A DNA stretch of 64,000 nucleotides from positions 1 through 64,000 of the forward strand of contig NZ_JAKGTI010000005.1 in the NCBI RefSeq assembly GCF_021568695.1, read 5' to 3'. How positions within the stretch are numbered: the stretch's first letter is position 1; every line of letters begins with the position of its first letter. Positions 53,486-62,930 of this stretch are shown piece by piece. Position numbers and translations under genes: made by a program. The notes below the pieces were generated by a model that saw only the letters and a program-made list of their open reading frames with translations, made no database searches and had not been told where the DNA came from. This stretch comes from Maritalea mediterranea (lineage in GTDB: Bacteria > Pseudomonadota > Alphaproteobacteria > Rhizobiales > Devosiaceae).

Positions 53486-54487
53486 ATGGTAAATGCGATC
53501 AGAACCACATTTTTGCTGGCGGTTTTAACCGGGCTGTTTATGGCGATTGGCTTCGTCATTGGCGGCCAGGGCGGCATGATGCTGGCCTTGTTGATGGCGT
53601 TGATGATGAATTTGTTTTCCTTTTGGAACTCCGACAAAATCGTGCTGCGCATGCAAAATGCAAAAGCGATCAGCTATCAGCAATCGCCCGATCTGCATGA
53701 GATGGTGGATCGCCTGTCGCAAAATGCCGGCATTCCCTCGCCCAAAATCTATTTGATCCAAAGTGATCAGCCCAATGCATTCGCCACCGGGCGCAACCCG
53801 GAAAATGCGGCGGTGGCCGTCTCAACGGGGCTGATTAAGCTGCTGAATTATGACGAGATTGAAGGGGTGGTGGCACACGAATTGGCGCATATTCGTTCGC
53901 GCGATACACTGACCATGACCATCACCGCCACCTTGGCCGGGGCCATCTCCATGTTGGCGCAATTCGGCCTGTTTTTCGGGGCGCGCAATAATAATTCGCC
54001 GATCGGGCCGATCGGCTCGATCCTAATGGTGATCGTGGCGCCGCTGGCCGCCCTGCTGGTGCAAATGGCAGTCAGCCGCGTGCGCGAATATGAAGCGGAC
54101 CGGGATGGGGCCGAGATTTGCGGCAACCCCGAAGCACTGGCGCGGGCGCTGGATAAGATTTCCAATTACGCTAAGCAAATTGCCAATCCTTATGCGCGCC
54201 GCGCACCGGGCATGGCTCATATGTTCATCATTAACCCTTTGGTGGGCCAGCGGGGTGACAATTTGTTCTCGACGCACCCCGACGTCAAAAACCGTATTAA
54301 GGCTTTGATGGATATGGCCCAATCGATGCAAATTGCCCAAAATGATCAATGGCCCCGTTCTCGCCATATTGAAGCGCAACAAGCGGGCCAAACCACGCAC
54401 CGCGCAGGTGCAGCAGGTTGGCGGGTGCCCAGCACCACGTCTGATCAGGATGAACAAGACAATTCTTCTAAAGGGCCTTGGGGATAG
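53486..54487 (+). CDS. htpX: membrane protease HtpX
   Basis: Membrane-bound zinc metalloprotease of 333 aa for quality control of misfolded membrane proteins. Two N-terminal helices (residues 7-24 and 28-46) precede the zinc motif HELAH (His131-Glu132-x-x-His135) and a third Glu ligand in REYEADRDGAE. A further helix pair follows at about 150-200. Start ATG 53486 follows GGAAAGGACATTCAG. It is followed 6 bp downstream by the rsmB-like gene. Confidence 0.95.
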   Translation: MVNAIRTTFLLAVLTGLFMAIGFVIGGQGGMMLALLMALMMNLFSFWNSDKIVLRMQNAKAISYQQSPDLHEMVDRLSQNAGIPSPKIYLIQSDQPNAFATGRNPENAAVAVSTGLIKLLNYDEIEGVVAHELAHIRSRDTLTMTITATLAGAISMLAQFGLFFGARNNNSPIGPIGSILMVIVAPLAALLVQMAVSRVREYEADRDGAEICGNPEALARALDKISNYAKQIANPYARRAPGMAHMFIINPLVGQRGDNLFSTHPDVKNRIKALMDMAQSMQIAQNDQWPRSRHIEAQQAGQTTHRAGAAGWRVPSTTSDQDEQDNSSKGPWG

Positions 54488-54493
54488 GTAAAT

Positions 54494-55804
54494 ATGTCAG
54501 CAAAAACCAACACCGCCGGATTGGCTGTTCGGCGGGCCGCGGCGCAGCGCCTGCAACTGGTGCTGACCGGCGCGCCCTTTATTCCGTTTGGCGCAGCAGA
54601 TTTTGAAGACGGGCGCGAGCGGGCATTGGCCAATCGGCTGGTGACCACCGCACTGCGGCGGCACGGGCAGATCAATAAAGTGCTCGACAAGGTGTTGGAA
54701 AAAGGTACCCCCAAACGCGCAGGTCTGTTTGAGCCCGCCATTCGGCTCGGCATTGCACAGCTTTTGTTCTTGCCTGAACTGGGTGACCATGCGGCGTTGC
54801 ATTTGGCGGTGGAAACCATCAAGCGCGACCGGCGCGCCTCGCGCTTTGCCAAGCTGGCCAACGCAGCCCTACGCAATGTGCAGCGGCAGGCGGAGAGCTG
54901 GCCGTTGCGGGCACAGGATCTGGTGCCGGACTGGATGTTTGCGCGCTGGACCAAGCGCTATGGCGAAACCCAGGCCTTGCGTATGGCAGAAATGGTGTTG
55001 GACCAGCCGCCCCTTGATCTGGTGTTCAAAAAAGGCGTGCTGCCTGAACAGGATGAGGCGGGATTTGCGCACATTGCGCCGCTATTGCCTCAAAGCTATC
55101 GTCTTGCAGAGCGCGAGGCGAGCGTGGCAGATTTGCCGGCCTATGAAGACGGGCAATGGTGGGTGCAAGATTTGAGTTCAACCTTGCCCGCGCGGCTGGC
55201 CGGACCATTGGAAGGCAAGAAGGTGCTTGACCTTTGCGCGGCGCCGGGCGGGAAAACCGCGCAGTTTTGCGATTTGGGCGGGCTTGTGACCGCAGTCGAA
55301 ATTGAAAAAGATCGGCTGAAACGATTGCAGGAAAATCTGACGCGGCTGAATTTCCACGCCAAATTGTTGGAAGCCGATGTCACCCAGCTGGATGGCGCGG
55401 GTGAATTTGACGTTGTGTTGCTGGACGCGCCCTGCAGCGCCACAGGCACTTATCGGCGGCATCCTGAAGTGTTGTGGCACCGCAAAGAACGTGATTTTGC
55501 CCAGCGGGCCGGGCTGCAGGCGGAAATGCTTGACGCGGCGGCGAAAAGGGTGGCCAAAGACGGACAACTCATATATTGCACCTGTTCCTTGGAGCCCGAA
55601 GAGGGCGAGAATCAGATTGAACAGTTTTTGGATCGGCATCAAGAATTTGTACTGGCGCCCGTTCAGGCAGATGATTTGCATGGCTGGTCGGCACCGATTG
55701 ATGTGAAGGGCTATGTGCGCGCTTTGCCTTGTCTTGAGTTGCCCAATGGGTGTACAGGCGGCACGGATGGCTTTTTCGCTGCCCGATTGCAACGTGTGGC
55801 ATAA
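54494..55804 (+). CDS. RsmB/NOP2-family rRNA (cytosine-5) methyltransferase
   Basis: A 436-aa SAM-dependent m5C methyltransferase of the RsmB/Sun type. An N-terminal NusB-like helical domain (residues about 1-135) is followed by the SAM motif VLDLCAAPGGKTAQF, the Asp-rich VEIEKDRLKRLQENL, and catalytic motifs LLDAPCSATGTYRRHPEV and IYCTCSLEPEEGENQIE with both conserved Cys. It probably targets C967 of 16S rRNA (as RsmB). It precedes a heparinase-like gene and purH, a Rhizobiales order. Confidence 0.93.
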   Translation: MSAKTNTAGLAVRRAAAQRLQLVLTGAPFIPFGAADFEDGRERALANRLVTTALRRHGQINKVLDKVLEKGTPKRAGLFEPAIRLGIAQLLFLPELGDHAALHLAVETIKRDRRASRFAKLANAALRNVQRQAESWPLRAQDLVPDWMFARWTKRYGETQALRMAEMVLDQPPLDLVFKKGVLPEQDEAGFAHIAPLLPQSYRLAEREASVADLPAYEDGQWWVQDLSSTLPARLAGPLEGKKVLDLCAAPGGKTAQFCDLGGLVTAVEIEKDRLKRLQENLTRLNFHAKLLEADVTQLDGAGEFDVVLLDAPCSATGTYRRHPEVLWHRKERDFAQRAGLQAEMLDAAAKRVAKDGQLIYCTCSLEPEEGENQIEQFLDRHQEFVLAPVQADDLHGWSAPIDVKGYVRALPCLELPNGCTGGTDGFFAARLQRVA

Positions 55805-55901
55805 TCAACTCGATCTATTCAAAAACTGTTTGAAACGCATTTTGGGGGTCCATAGCCAGGGTCGCAAATGCTATCCTGTTGGCTAGAAAGAGTTTGGGGT
55901 T

Positions 55902-57563
55902 TTGAATTTGGTCATTGCGGCGGGGCAAATTTGGAAACGTGCATATGCGGCGGTGATGGATTCCTTTGTCACCAGCCCCTTGTTCCGTTGGACATGGGCC
56001 AGCGGCCATATTGGCGTGGTGGCGTCCAAATTTGCCGAAGTTCGGGCGGCCGATCATTTCAGCATTAAAGACATGATGGCGGGGCGCTATGTGCTGGGCA
56101 ACAAGCAGATCGATACCCAAGGCATCAGCCCGTTTGCGGTTGAACATGCGTCGCCAAAATGGCTTGAGGAATTGCACAGTTTTTCATGGCTCTACCATTT
56201 CACCGCGGCCCGGGACGAAGGGGAAAAACGCTTTGCGATGACCTTGGCGCTCGATTGGGTGGCCCGCTATGGACAATATGATCCAAAGGTTTGGGACAGG
56301 GCAACGACTGCGCAGCGCGTGATCAACTGGGTCAAGCATTTCGAGGTGCTCACCTATGGGGCCAACGAAAGTCAGCGCGAAGCCATTGTATCATCGCTGT
56401 TGCGGCAAATTCAGTCACTCGAGGTGCGGCGCAGCTTTGAAACCCAACCTCATATACAGGCGCTGATCGAGCTTGCTTTGTTGGGGGCCGCCATGTCCTT
56501 GGGGCGGGACACCAACGATATCATCCTGATGATTGATCATTTGAATGATACATTGGATGCGCAGCTGAGCGATTTCGGGTTGCATTTGTCGCGTTCGGGT
56601 GCGGTGCATTTCAATCTATTGTTGAATTTGGTCAGCGTGCGGCAAGAACTGGCCACGTTTTCGCCTGAAGGCGCAAAGCGGTTTTTGGCGATCACCCGAA
56701 AAATGTATGCCGCGCTGGGCGCGCTGACCCTGAGCAATGGCGATCTGGCCTATTTTAACACCACTGGCCAAATTGCCCATGAGGACAGTTTGGCCTTGGC
56801 CGCACGCAGCGCCACAAAATCCGTATTTGGCGAATCGCGCATGATGGGCGGTTTTGGCATCTTGCTCGGGGAAGAGGCGAAACTGATTGCAGACAGTGGC
56901 AAGCTGGCCTCCGCCGACATGGTGGGATTCATGATGGCCGGGGCAGGCAGTTTTGAATATTCCCACCGCAATGATTTGATTGTTGGCAATTGCGGTCCTG
57001 GCGATGCAGATATGGGGGATGACGCGCAATTGTTCAGCCTGCCCGCGGCCCATTCCGCATTGGAGTTGGATTATCACAACACCCCGCCATTTACCAACAA
57101 GAAGCTGATTTCTGACTTCATTGCCGCAAATGGCGATGGTCCTATGCAGCTGGATCGTGACGAAAACAGTTTGGTGTTCAAAAATGCCGGCTATGAAGCA
57201 TTGACCGGGGTGACCCATAAGCGCGTGCTGACGGTGCTAGCACATCAGGGAGACGCGCTGGTGGGGCAGGATATGCTGACTTGCGACTTGGCTCACAAGA
57301 ATGCGCCGGATCAGTTCTTGTTGCGCTTTCATCTGGGGCTGGGTGTTGTGGCCGAGTTTAACGATGCAGGCAATATGATTGAATTGACTTTACGGTCTGG
57401 TGCCAAATGGCTTTTTCTGTATGAGGGCGCGACGGCCATGATTGAAGGCAGTGCGCGGCAAAATCTGCGTACCGGCCTGGCTCCAATTCAGCAAATTGTG
57501 CTGCATGGCACCATCCAGCCGCACATTGATGTGGCCTGGTCCTTTGTGCCCGAGGGGCAATAA
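55902..57563 (+). CDS. heparinase II/III family protein
   Basis: A 553-aa protein with an N-terminal alpha/alpha toroid (W-rich, HSFSWLYHFTAARDEGEKRFAMTLALDWVARYG) and a C-terminal beta-sandwich, the heparinase II/III architecture. It lies between rsmB-like and purH, as in many Rhizobiales, where a cell-envelope or polysaccharide role is suspected. The substrate is unknown and no export signal is clear. The first codon is a TTG (55902); no strong ribosome-binding site is seen, so the exact start is uncertain. Confidence 0.85.
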   Translation: MNLVIAAGQIWKRAYAAVMDSFVTSPLFRWTWASGHIGVVASKFAEVRAADHFSIKDMMAGRYVLGNKQIDTQGISPFAVEHASPKWLEELHSFSWLYHFTAARDEGEKRFAMTLALDWVARYGQYDPKVWDRATTAQRVINWVKHFEVLTYGANESQREAIVSSLLRQIQSLEVRRSFETQPHIQALIELALLGAAMSLGRDTNDIILMIDHLNDTLDAQLSDFGLHLSRSGAVHFNLLLNLVSVRQELATFSPEGAKRFLAITRKMYAALGALTLSNGDLAYFNTTGQIAHEDSLALAARSATKSVFGESRMMGGFGILLGEEAKLIADSGKLASADMVGFMMAGAGSFEYSHRNDLIVGNCGPGDADMGDDAQLFSLPAAHSALELDYHNTPPFTNKKLISDFIAANGDGPMQLDRDENSLVFKNAGYEALTGVTHKRVLTVLAHQGDALVGQDMLTCDLAHKNAPDQFLLRFHLGLGVVAEFNDAGNMIELTLRSGAKWLFLYEGATAMIEGSARQNLRTGLAPIQQIVLHGTIQPHIDVAWSFVPEGQ

Positions 57564-57713
57564 GCTGCCCGATTTGCCCGTATAGGGGCAAAAATGGCCA
57601 AAAGTGGTTTCAAAATTTGCTAGGGCGTGCTAGCGAGACGGCGAATTTTATGCGCTATGGCCCATTGTCATGGCGCAAATTCTGGCCAAGCGCACAAGAT
57701 TGGGGGTCTAAAC

Positions 57714-59288
57714 GTGACCATGAAACGCGCCTTACTCTCTGTATCCGATAAAACTGGTATTGCCGAATTCGCCCGGGGCCTTGTCGCCCAGGGGATCGAA
57801 CTGGTCTCGACCGGTGGCACCCGCAAATTGCTGGAAGAAGAACAGATTTCGGTGATTGATATTGCCGAGCTGACCGGCTTTCCCGAAATGATGGATGGGC
57901 GGGTGAAAACCCTGCATCCGAAAGTGCATGGCGGGCTTCTGGGCGTGCGGGACAATGAAACGCACAAGAGCGCGATGCGCATTCACCAGATTTCGCCGAT
58001 CGATCTTGTGGTGGTCAACCTTTACCCCTTTGCAGAAACCGTGAAAGCCGGTGCTGACTATGAGACGGTGATCGAAAATATCGATATTGGCGGTCCTGCC
58101 ATGATCCGCTCTGCCGCCAAGAACCACAATGATGTGACCGTGGTGGTGGATCCAGCCGATTATGATGAGGTGCTGGCGCAGATTGCGTCGGAAGAGGGCA
58201 TTAATCTGGCCACCCGCAAAAAGCTGGCGGCCAAGGCCTATGCGCGTACCGCAGCCTATGATTCTGCGATTTCCAACTGGTTTGCCAAAGTGCTCGAGCA
58301 TGACGATATGCCTTATCGCAGTTTTGCCGGCAAGCTGGATCAGGTGATGCGCTATGGCGAAAACCCGCACCAATGGGCCGCCTTTTATAAAGATGGGTCT
58401 GACCGGTTTGGCGTGGCCAGCGCCGAGCAGGTGCAGGGCAAGGCACTCTCCTACAATAATATCAGCGATACAGATGCTGCGTTTGAGCTGGTCTCGGAGT
58501 TCGATCCCAAGGACCATGCGGCAGTGGCGATCATCAAGCACGCCAATCCATGTGGTGTGGGCCTGGGCGCAGACTTGTCCGAGGCCTATGATAAGGCACT
58601 GGCTTGTGATCCCGTTTCAGCCTTTGGGGGCATCGTGGCGCTGAACAAAGAGATTGACGAAGATGTGGCGCAAAAGATCATCGAGGTCTTTACCGAAGTG
58701 ATCATTGCGCCCTCTGCAACGCCGCAGGCGCTGGCGATTTTTGAAAAGAAAAAGAATTTGCGACTTCTGCTCACCGGCGGCCTCGCCAATGTGAAAGAAG
58801 ACGGGCTGATGGTGAAGTCGGTTTCTGGCGGCATGCTGGTGCAATCGCGCGACAATAAGAGCGTGCATGATTGTGAACTGAAAGTGGTAACCAAGCGCCA
58901 GCCAACCGAAGCGGAGATGGCCGACCTGAAAGTCGCGGCCATTGTGGCCAAGCATGTCAAATCCAATGCGATTATCTATGCAAAGGATGGGGCAACGGTT
59001 GGCATTGGCGCCGGGCAGATGAGCCGGGTCGATTCCGCCCGCATCGCCCACCGCAAGTCCAAAGACGCGGCGAAAGCCCAAAAGCTTAAAGGCGCACTGA
59101 CCAAGGATTCAGTTGTGGCGTCAGACGCCTTCTTCCCCTTTGCTGATGGGTTGAAATCCGCTATTGAGGCCGGGGCCACTGCGGTGATCCAGCCGGGCGG
59201 TTCTATCCGCGATGATGAGGTGATTGCCGCGGCTGACGAAGCGGGCATCGCCATGGTCTTCACCGGCATGCGCCACTTCCGGCATTGA
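57714..59288 (+). CDS. purH: bifunctional AICAR transformylase / IMP cyclohydrolase
   Basis: Catalyses the last two steps of IMP synthesis. The 524-aa product begins (V/M)[22 protein letters not shown], the IMP cyclohydrolase (MGS-like) domain, with [13 protein letters not shown] and [15 protein letters not shown]. The transformylase domain follows, with [12 protein letters not shown], the [16 protein letters not shown] segment, the catalytic [11 protein letters not shown] and AFGGIVALN. The C-terminus is [12 protein letters not shown] 57714 (GGGGG 7 nt upstream) is preferred over ATG 57720; the frame is open to 57627. Confidence 0.96.
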   Translation: MTMKRALLSVSDKTGIAEFARGLVAQGIELVSTGGTRKLLEEEQISVIDIAELTGFPEMMDGRVKTLHPKVHGGLLGVRDNETHKSAMRIHQISPIDLVVVNLYPFAETVKAGADYETVIENIDIGGPAMIRSAAKNHNDVTVVVDPADYDEVLAQIASEEGINLATRKKLAAKAYARTAAYDSAISNWFAKVLEHDDMPYRSFAGKLDQVMRYGENPHQWAAFYKDGSDRFGVASAEQVQGKALSYNNISDTDAAFELVSEFDPKDHAAVAIIKHANPCGVGLGADLSEAYDKALACDPVSAFGGIVALNKEIDEDVAQKIIEVFTEVIIAPSATPQALAIFEKKKNLRLLLTGGLANVKEDGLMVKSVSGGMLVQSRDNKSVHDCELKVVTKRQPTEAEMADLKVAAIVAKHVKSNAIIYAKDGATVGIGAGQMSRVDSARIAHRKSKDAAKAQKLKGALTKDSVVASDAFFPFADGLKSAIEAGATAVIQPGGSIRDDEVIAAADEAGIAMVFTGMRHFRH

Positions 59289-59289
59289 T

Positions 59290-59830
59290 AATCTTGTGGC
59301 CGTCCCGGCCCTGAGCCGGGACCAACATTTTTGTGGTAAGGAAGTCGCGAGTAAGATCAGTGGGGCATTTTTTACTGCCCCGCTTTTTTAACGCTTGTGC
59401 GACGCAGGCTGGCTGGCGTCCATGGTGCCCCGGCTCCTATTTTTGCCGCCACCGGACATTGCGTGTCTGTCCCCGGCACCCCCGGCTTTATTGCGCGCCG
59501 CCACCGCTCGCTTCGCTCCCGTCCCCGGCAGCTCTTCCATTTAAGGCGCCGCCGTCGCTCACAGCGCTCGCTATCCCGGCACCCCCGCCATTTTTCACGC
59601 GCCGCCGTCGCTCACTGCGTTCGCTACCCCGGCACCCCCGCCAATGGGTGTCACGCTTTAATATTATGCAGGGTATCGCCACACCCCCTCACGTCATTAC
59701 CGGACTTGATCCGGTAATCCATGTAGCGGTGCCGGTTAGGCGAATACACTTATGGTGAGTACCTTTGCCGATGCTGCTTGGACCCCTGATCAAGTCCGGG
59801 GTGACGGTGGTTCGTATAAATGCATCGAAT
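59290..59830. repeat. composite repeat region, copy 1
   Basis: The 580-bp gap between purH and the next gene has no credible gene. It contains a REP-like palindrome near 59300 (CGTCCCGGCCCTGAGCCGGGAC), two to three half-units of the 50-bp repeat in inverse orientation (about 59475-59645, core CGCCGCCGTCGCTCACTGCG), a 46-bp block at 59685-59730 shared exactly with 61324-61369, and a GATCAAGTCCGGGGTGA motif at about 59788. The same order recurs at 61.1-61.45 kb. Confidence 0.8.
59685..59730. repeat. 46-bp exact repeat with palindrome (copy 1)
   Basis: The block starts CCCCTCACGTCATTACCGGA and ends CCATGTAGCGGT. It contains a perfect 9-bp dyad ATTACCGGA-CTTGA-TCCGGTAAT. Identical to 61324-61369. 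Confidence 0.9.
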
Positions 59831-59868
59831 AGCCGTGAGACAAATCAAACCATCAACCGCGCGCGAAA

Positions 59869-60417
59869 CTATCCCCCATATTCAACCGGCTCGTTCGCGC
59901 AATCAAAGTCGAATGCCATTGCATCGGCAAGATCGCGGGCAATCTGGTTGGCGTTTTTGTATTTGCGGGCATCGACGCGGGCGATTTGGCAGGTATTGCC
60001 TTGATCAATCTTGGTCACCACAAGGGTTTGTCCTTCGGGGCCGCCCTCATTGTCGGTGTAGTAGCGCAGGATAGTGGCATAGGGCCGCCAATCGCCGGTG
60101 CGGTTGGTGAGACGCCACTCAATCTTTTGGCCAATCGTATTGAAGGGGCCAAGGGTTTGATAGGCGGCTTTTTCGTCCGCTGCATTGAGGCCGTAGCTCA
60201 CGAAGAAACGCAAATCACCTTCGGCAATCATCACCGGCACACCGCGCCAGCCCGGGCAGGCAAAGGTGGCGCCAAAGTCATCGGCGTTGATGATGGTGCA
60301 TTGGGTTAAGTCGGTGTCGGTATAGGCCACATCAATATCTGCTGCCAGCGCGGTTGTGCCCACCCCGATCATCAAAAGGCCCGACAAGGCCAGTCGTTTA
60401 AAAGCGTTTTGTGCCAT
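59869..60417 (-). CDS. unrecognised exported protein
   Basis: A 182-aa protein with a signal peptide (NAFKRLALSGLLMIGVGTTALA-A, cleavage near residue 25). The mature part has four cysteines, in TQCTI, FACPG, NTCQI and FDCAN, suggesting two disulphides, and a conserved-looking segment DLRFFVSYGL...QKIEWRL. I do not recognise the family. Start ATG 60417 has TGGAGGAGAT directly upstream, an excellent ribosome-binding site; the frame extends to 60471. It is divergent from ppa. Confidence 0.8.
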   Translation of the reverse strand: MAQNAFKRLALSGLLMIGVGTTALAADIDVAYTDTDLTQCTIINADDFGATFACPGWRGVPVMIAEGDLRFFVSYGLNAADEKAAYQTLGPFNTIGQKIEWRLTNRTGDWRPYATILRYYTDNEGGPEGQTLVVTKIDQGNTCQIARVDARKYKNANQIARDLADAMAFDFDCANEPVEYGG

Positions 60418-60531
60418 TATCTCCTCCAAAATCAATCCAAAGCGCCGCTGAAAACTGATTATGGCTTGCAATCGCGGCGAGGGCTAGGCATTAGTGCTGG
60501 CAATTGTTCAATATGACCGATGGAGACCATA

Positions 60532-61065
60532 ATGGATTTGAACGCAATTGGCGCCGGCAAAAACCCACCGGAAGAAATCAATGTGGTGATCGAAGTGCCG
60601 GTGGGCGGCGAGCCAATCAAATACGAATTTGACAAAGACAGCGGTGCGATCTTTGTGGACCGCTTTTTACACACCCCGATGCGTTATCCGGGCAATTATG
60701 GTTTTGTGCCCAACACGCTTTGCGGTGATGGCGACCCACTGGATGTGGTGGTGATGAATTCCCGCCCGATCATGCCCGGCGCGGTAATCAAATGCCGTCC
60801 GATTGGTGTGTTGATCATGGAAGATGATGGCGGCATGGACGAGAAATTGTTGGCCTTGCCGATTTCAAAGCTCACCAAATCTTATGAGAACATCAAAGAT
60901 GTGACCGATCTGCCTGAGATTGAAGTGAGCAAGGTGGAGCACTTCTTCAAGCACTATAAGGATCTGGAACCCGGCAAATGGGCCAAGATCGAAGGCATCA
61001 AGGGCGTTGATGAAGCCCGCAAAGTGATCATGGATGCGGTAGCGCTGGCGCAAAAAGAAGGCTAA
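60532..61065 (+). CDS. ppa: inorganic pyrophosphatase (family I)
   Basis: Cytosolic Mg-dependent enzyme (177 aa) hydrolysing PPi. The signature [10 protein letters not shown] (three catalytic Asp) is at the expected position, with the [22 protein letters not shown] and DEKLLALP segments. All catalytic Asp, Glu and Lys residues appear intact. Start ATG 60532 follows GGAG 6 nt upstream. A strong terminator follows. Confidence 0.96.
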   Translation: MDLNAIGAGKNPPEEINVVIEVPVGGEPIKYEFDKDSGAIFVDRFLHTPMRYPGNYGFVPNTLCGDGDPLDVVVMNSRPIMPGAVIKCRPIGVLIMEDDGGMDEKLLALPISKLTKSYENIKDVTDLPEIEVSKVEHFFKHYKDLEPGKWAKIEGIKGVDEARKVIMDAVALAQKEG

Positions 61066-61093
61066 CGCTTTTTCCTGGCGTTTAAGTTGTTGA

Positions 61094-61119
61094 GGCGGGC
61101 GTTGAGCCCGCCTTTTTTT
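61094..61119 (+). terminator. ppa terminator
   Basis: A perfect 7-bp stem GGCGGGC / GCCCGCC with loop GTTGA is followed by seven T. Confidence 0.92.
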
Positions 61120-61460
61120 GTGGCATTTTTTACGCGCCGCCGTCGCTCACTGCGCTCGCTACCCCGGCACCCCCGGCATTTATTGCGCGCCGCCATCGCT
61201 CACTACGTTCGCTACCCCGGCACCCCCGCCTCTTTTTTGCGCCGCCGTCGCTCACTACGTTCGCTACCCCGGCACCCCCGCCTATGGGTGCCCCGATTTG
61301 TTACTGTGCCAAGCTTCACCCCCCCCCTCACGTCATTACCGGACTTGATCCGGTAATCCATGTAGCGGTTATGTTGGACACGGCAGTTCGAATCTTGCGC
61401 CAACGCTGTTTGGACCTTGGATCAGGTCCGGGGTGATGTCGGTGGGTGGGGCGATGGCAG
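61120..61460. repeat. composite repeat region, copy 2
   Basis: Three inverse 50-bp half-units of the same family as the array at 1-384 lie at about 61133-61285 (core CGCCGTCGCTCACT, then ACCCCGGCACCCCCG). They are followed by the 46-bp exact block (61324-61369) and GATCAGGTCCGGGGTGATG at about 61420. The order is the same as in copy 1. No gene is seen up to the MFS stop at 61576. Confidence 0.8.
61324..61369. repeat. 46-bp exact repeat with palindrome (copy 2)
   Basis: Identical to 59685-59730, including the 9-bp dyad ATTACCGGA/TCCGGTAAT. The 1.6-kb distance and the intervening genes show it is dispersed, not tandem. Confidence 0.9.
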
Positions 61461-61575
61461 CGACAAGATCTGTAAGGAAAAAGAGTGGACGAGCGCAGCG
61501 AGGACCCCGGCCAACTTTTTGGCCGCGCCGTCGCAGGCCGATGCGCAGCATCGATTAGCCGCGAGACAAAACAAA

Positions 61576-62928
61576 TTATTTCTTCGTCACAAACAACAAT
61601 CCGACCGCCCCCAGCACAAACAGCGCGATGATTGGGGTGATGCCGATTTGTTGGGATTGGCTCCAGCTGGTGACCACGGCGATGCTTAAAGGGGCGATGA
61701 AGCTGGTGGCGCGGCCGGTGAGGGCGAACAGGCCGAAGGCTTCACCCACTTCGCTTTGGGGCACTTGCCGCACCAACAACGTGCGGGAGGCGGCTTGCAA
61801 CGCCCCGCCCGCGCCGCCAATGATGGCGCCGGCAATATAAAAAATGATTAGCGGGATGTTGCTGTCTGGCTCAAGCTGAATGGTGAAAAGCGCATATTGC
61901 TGGGTGGTGGAGACGACGATCACACAGGCCAGAATCAGCAGATAGCAGCACGTTGAAACCACCGCTTTGGGGCCAAAATTCTTGTCGGCAAAGGCACCGA
62001 TGGTGGCGCCAATGGCGCCGGACAGGGCGGCGATGATGCCGAACACGCCGATCTGAATAGTGCTTAGACCCAGCATGCCGACAGCGTAGATGCCGCCAAA
62101 AGCATAGAGACCATTGAGGCCATCGCGGTAAAACATGGAGGCGAGCAAATAGGCAAAATAGCTTTTGCGTTGCGGCAGGTTTTTGAGGGTGGTGCCCAGC
62201 TTGCGCAACCCCTTTTGGATCGCGTTTTTGGTGCGCTCGATTTTCGGCGCGTCGGGCGTGAACAGGAAAAGCGGGATAATGAAGATCAGATACCAGATGG
62301 CGGTGAGCAGGCCGGAGGCGCGGTCCCCTTCGTGCAGCATCGGATCAAGGCCGAAAATCGGGCTGAGGCCGACCAAGGTGGTGCCGGTTTCCGGCGAGGC
62401 GGCCATAAAAGCCAGAATGATGAGCAGCGTGAGGATGCCGCCGACATAGCCCAAAGCCCAGCCAAAGCCGGAGAGAAGGCCCAAGTCCTCATCCTTAATC
62501 AGGTTGGGCATCATGGCGTTGTTGAAAATGGTGGCAAATTCAAAGCCGATAATGGCGAGAAACACGCCGACCACGGCAAACAGGACGCCATTTTCCGTGC
62601 CCGGGGCGGCGAAAAACATCAAGCTGGCGCCGATGATGGCAAAGATTGAAAAGAACGCGATATAGGGTTTGCGCGGCCCGGTGGTGTCGGACATGGCGCC
62701 CAAAACGGGGGCCAGAATCGCGATCACGAAACCACCCAGGCCGATGGCATAGCCCCACATGGCCTGGCCATCCACGGCATTGGGGCTGAGATGGGCGGCA
62801 AAATAGGGCGCGAAGATAAAGGTGAGGATCAGCGTGTGAAAGGGCTGCGCCGCAAAGTCGAACAACATCCAGGAGAATTGCCCGACACGTGTGGGTGTCG
62901 GGCGGGGTTGCGACGCAAATTCGCTCAT
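61576..62928 (-). CDS. MFS transporter of the UMF1/Atg22-like family
   Basis: A 450-aa permease with about 12 membrane helices. The opening FSWMLFDFAAQPFHTLILTFIFAPYF is the UMF1 signature (D-x-A-x-x-x-F/Y), and LGAMSDTTGPRKPY is the MFS loop 2-3 motif. In the second half, VRQVPQSEVGEAFGLFALTGRATSFIAPL matches the equivalent loop. The yeast Atg22 relative exports amino acids from the vacuole; the bacterial substrate is unknown. It follows the GDH gene by 2 bp on the same strand and is likely co-transcribed. Confidence 0.88.
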   Translation of the reverse strand: MSEFASQPRPTPTRVGQFSWMLFDFAAQPFHTLILTFIFAPYFAAHLSPNAVDGQAMWGYAIGLGGFVIAILAPVLGAMSDTTGPRKPYIAFFSIFAIIGASLMFFAAPGTENGVLFAVVGVFLAIIGFEFATIFNNAMMPNLIKDEDLGLLSGFGWALGYVGGILTLLIILAFMAASPETGTTLVGLSPIFGLDPMLHEGDRASGLLTAIWYLIFIIPLFLFTPDAPKIERTKNAIQKGLRKLGTTLKNLPQRKSYFAYLLASMFYRDGLNGLYAFGGIYAVGMLGLSTIQIGVFGIIAALSGAIGATIGAFADKNFGPKAVVSTCCYLLILACVIVVSTTQQYALFTIQLEPDSNIPLIIFYIAGAIIGGAGGALQAASRTLLVRQVPQSEVGEAFGLFALTGRATSFIAPLSIAVVTSWSQSQQIGITPIIALFVLGAVGLLFVTKK

Positions 62929-62930
62929 TT

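Noticed and set aside
59333-59758. ORFs in the composite repeat region (141 and 106 aa)
   Set aside because: They consist of translated repeat units and palindromes. The same peptides arise at 61.1-61.35 kb.
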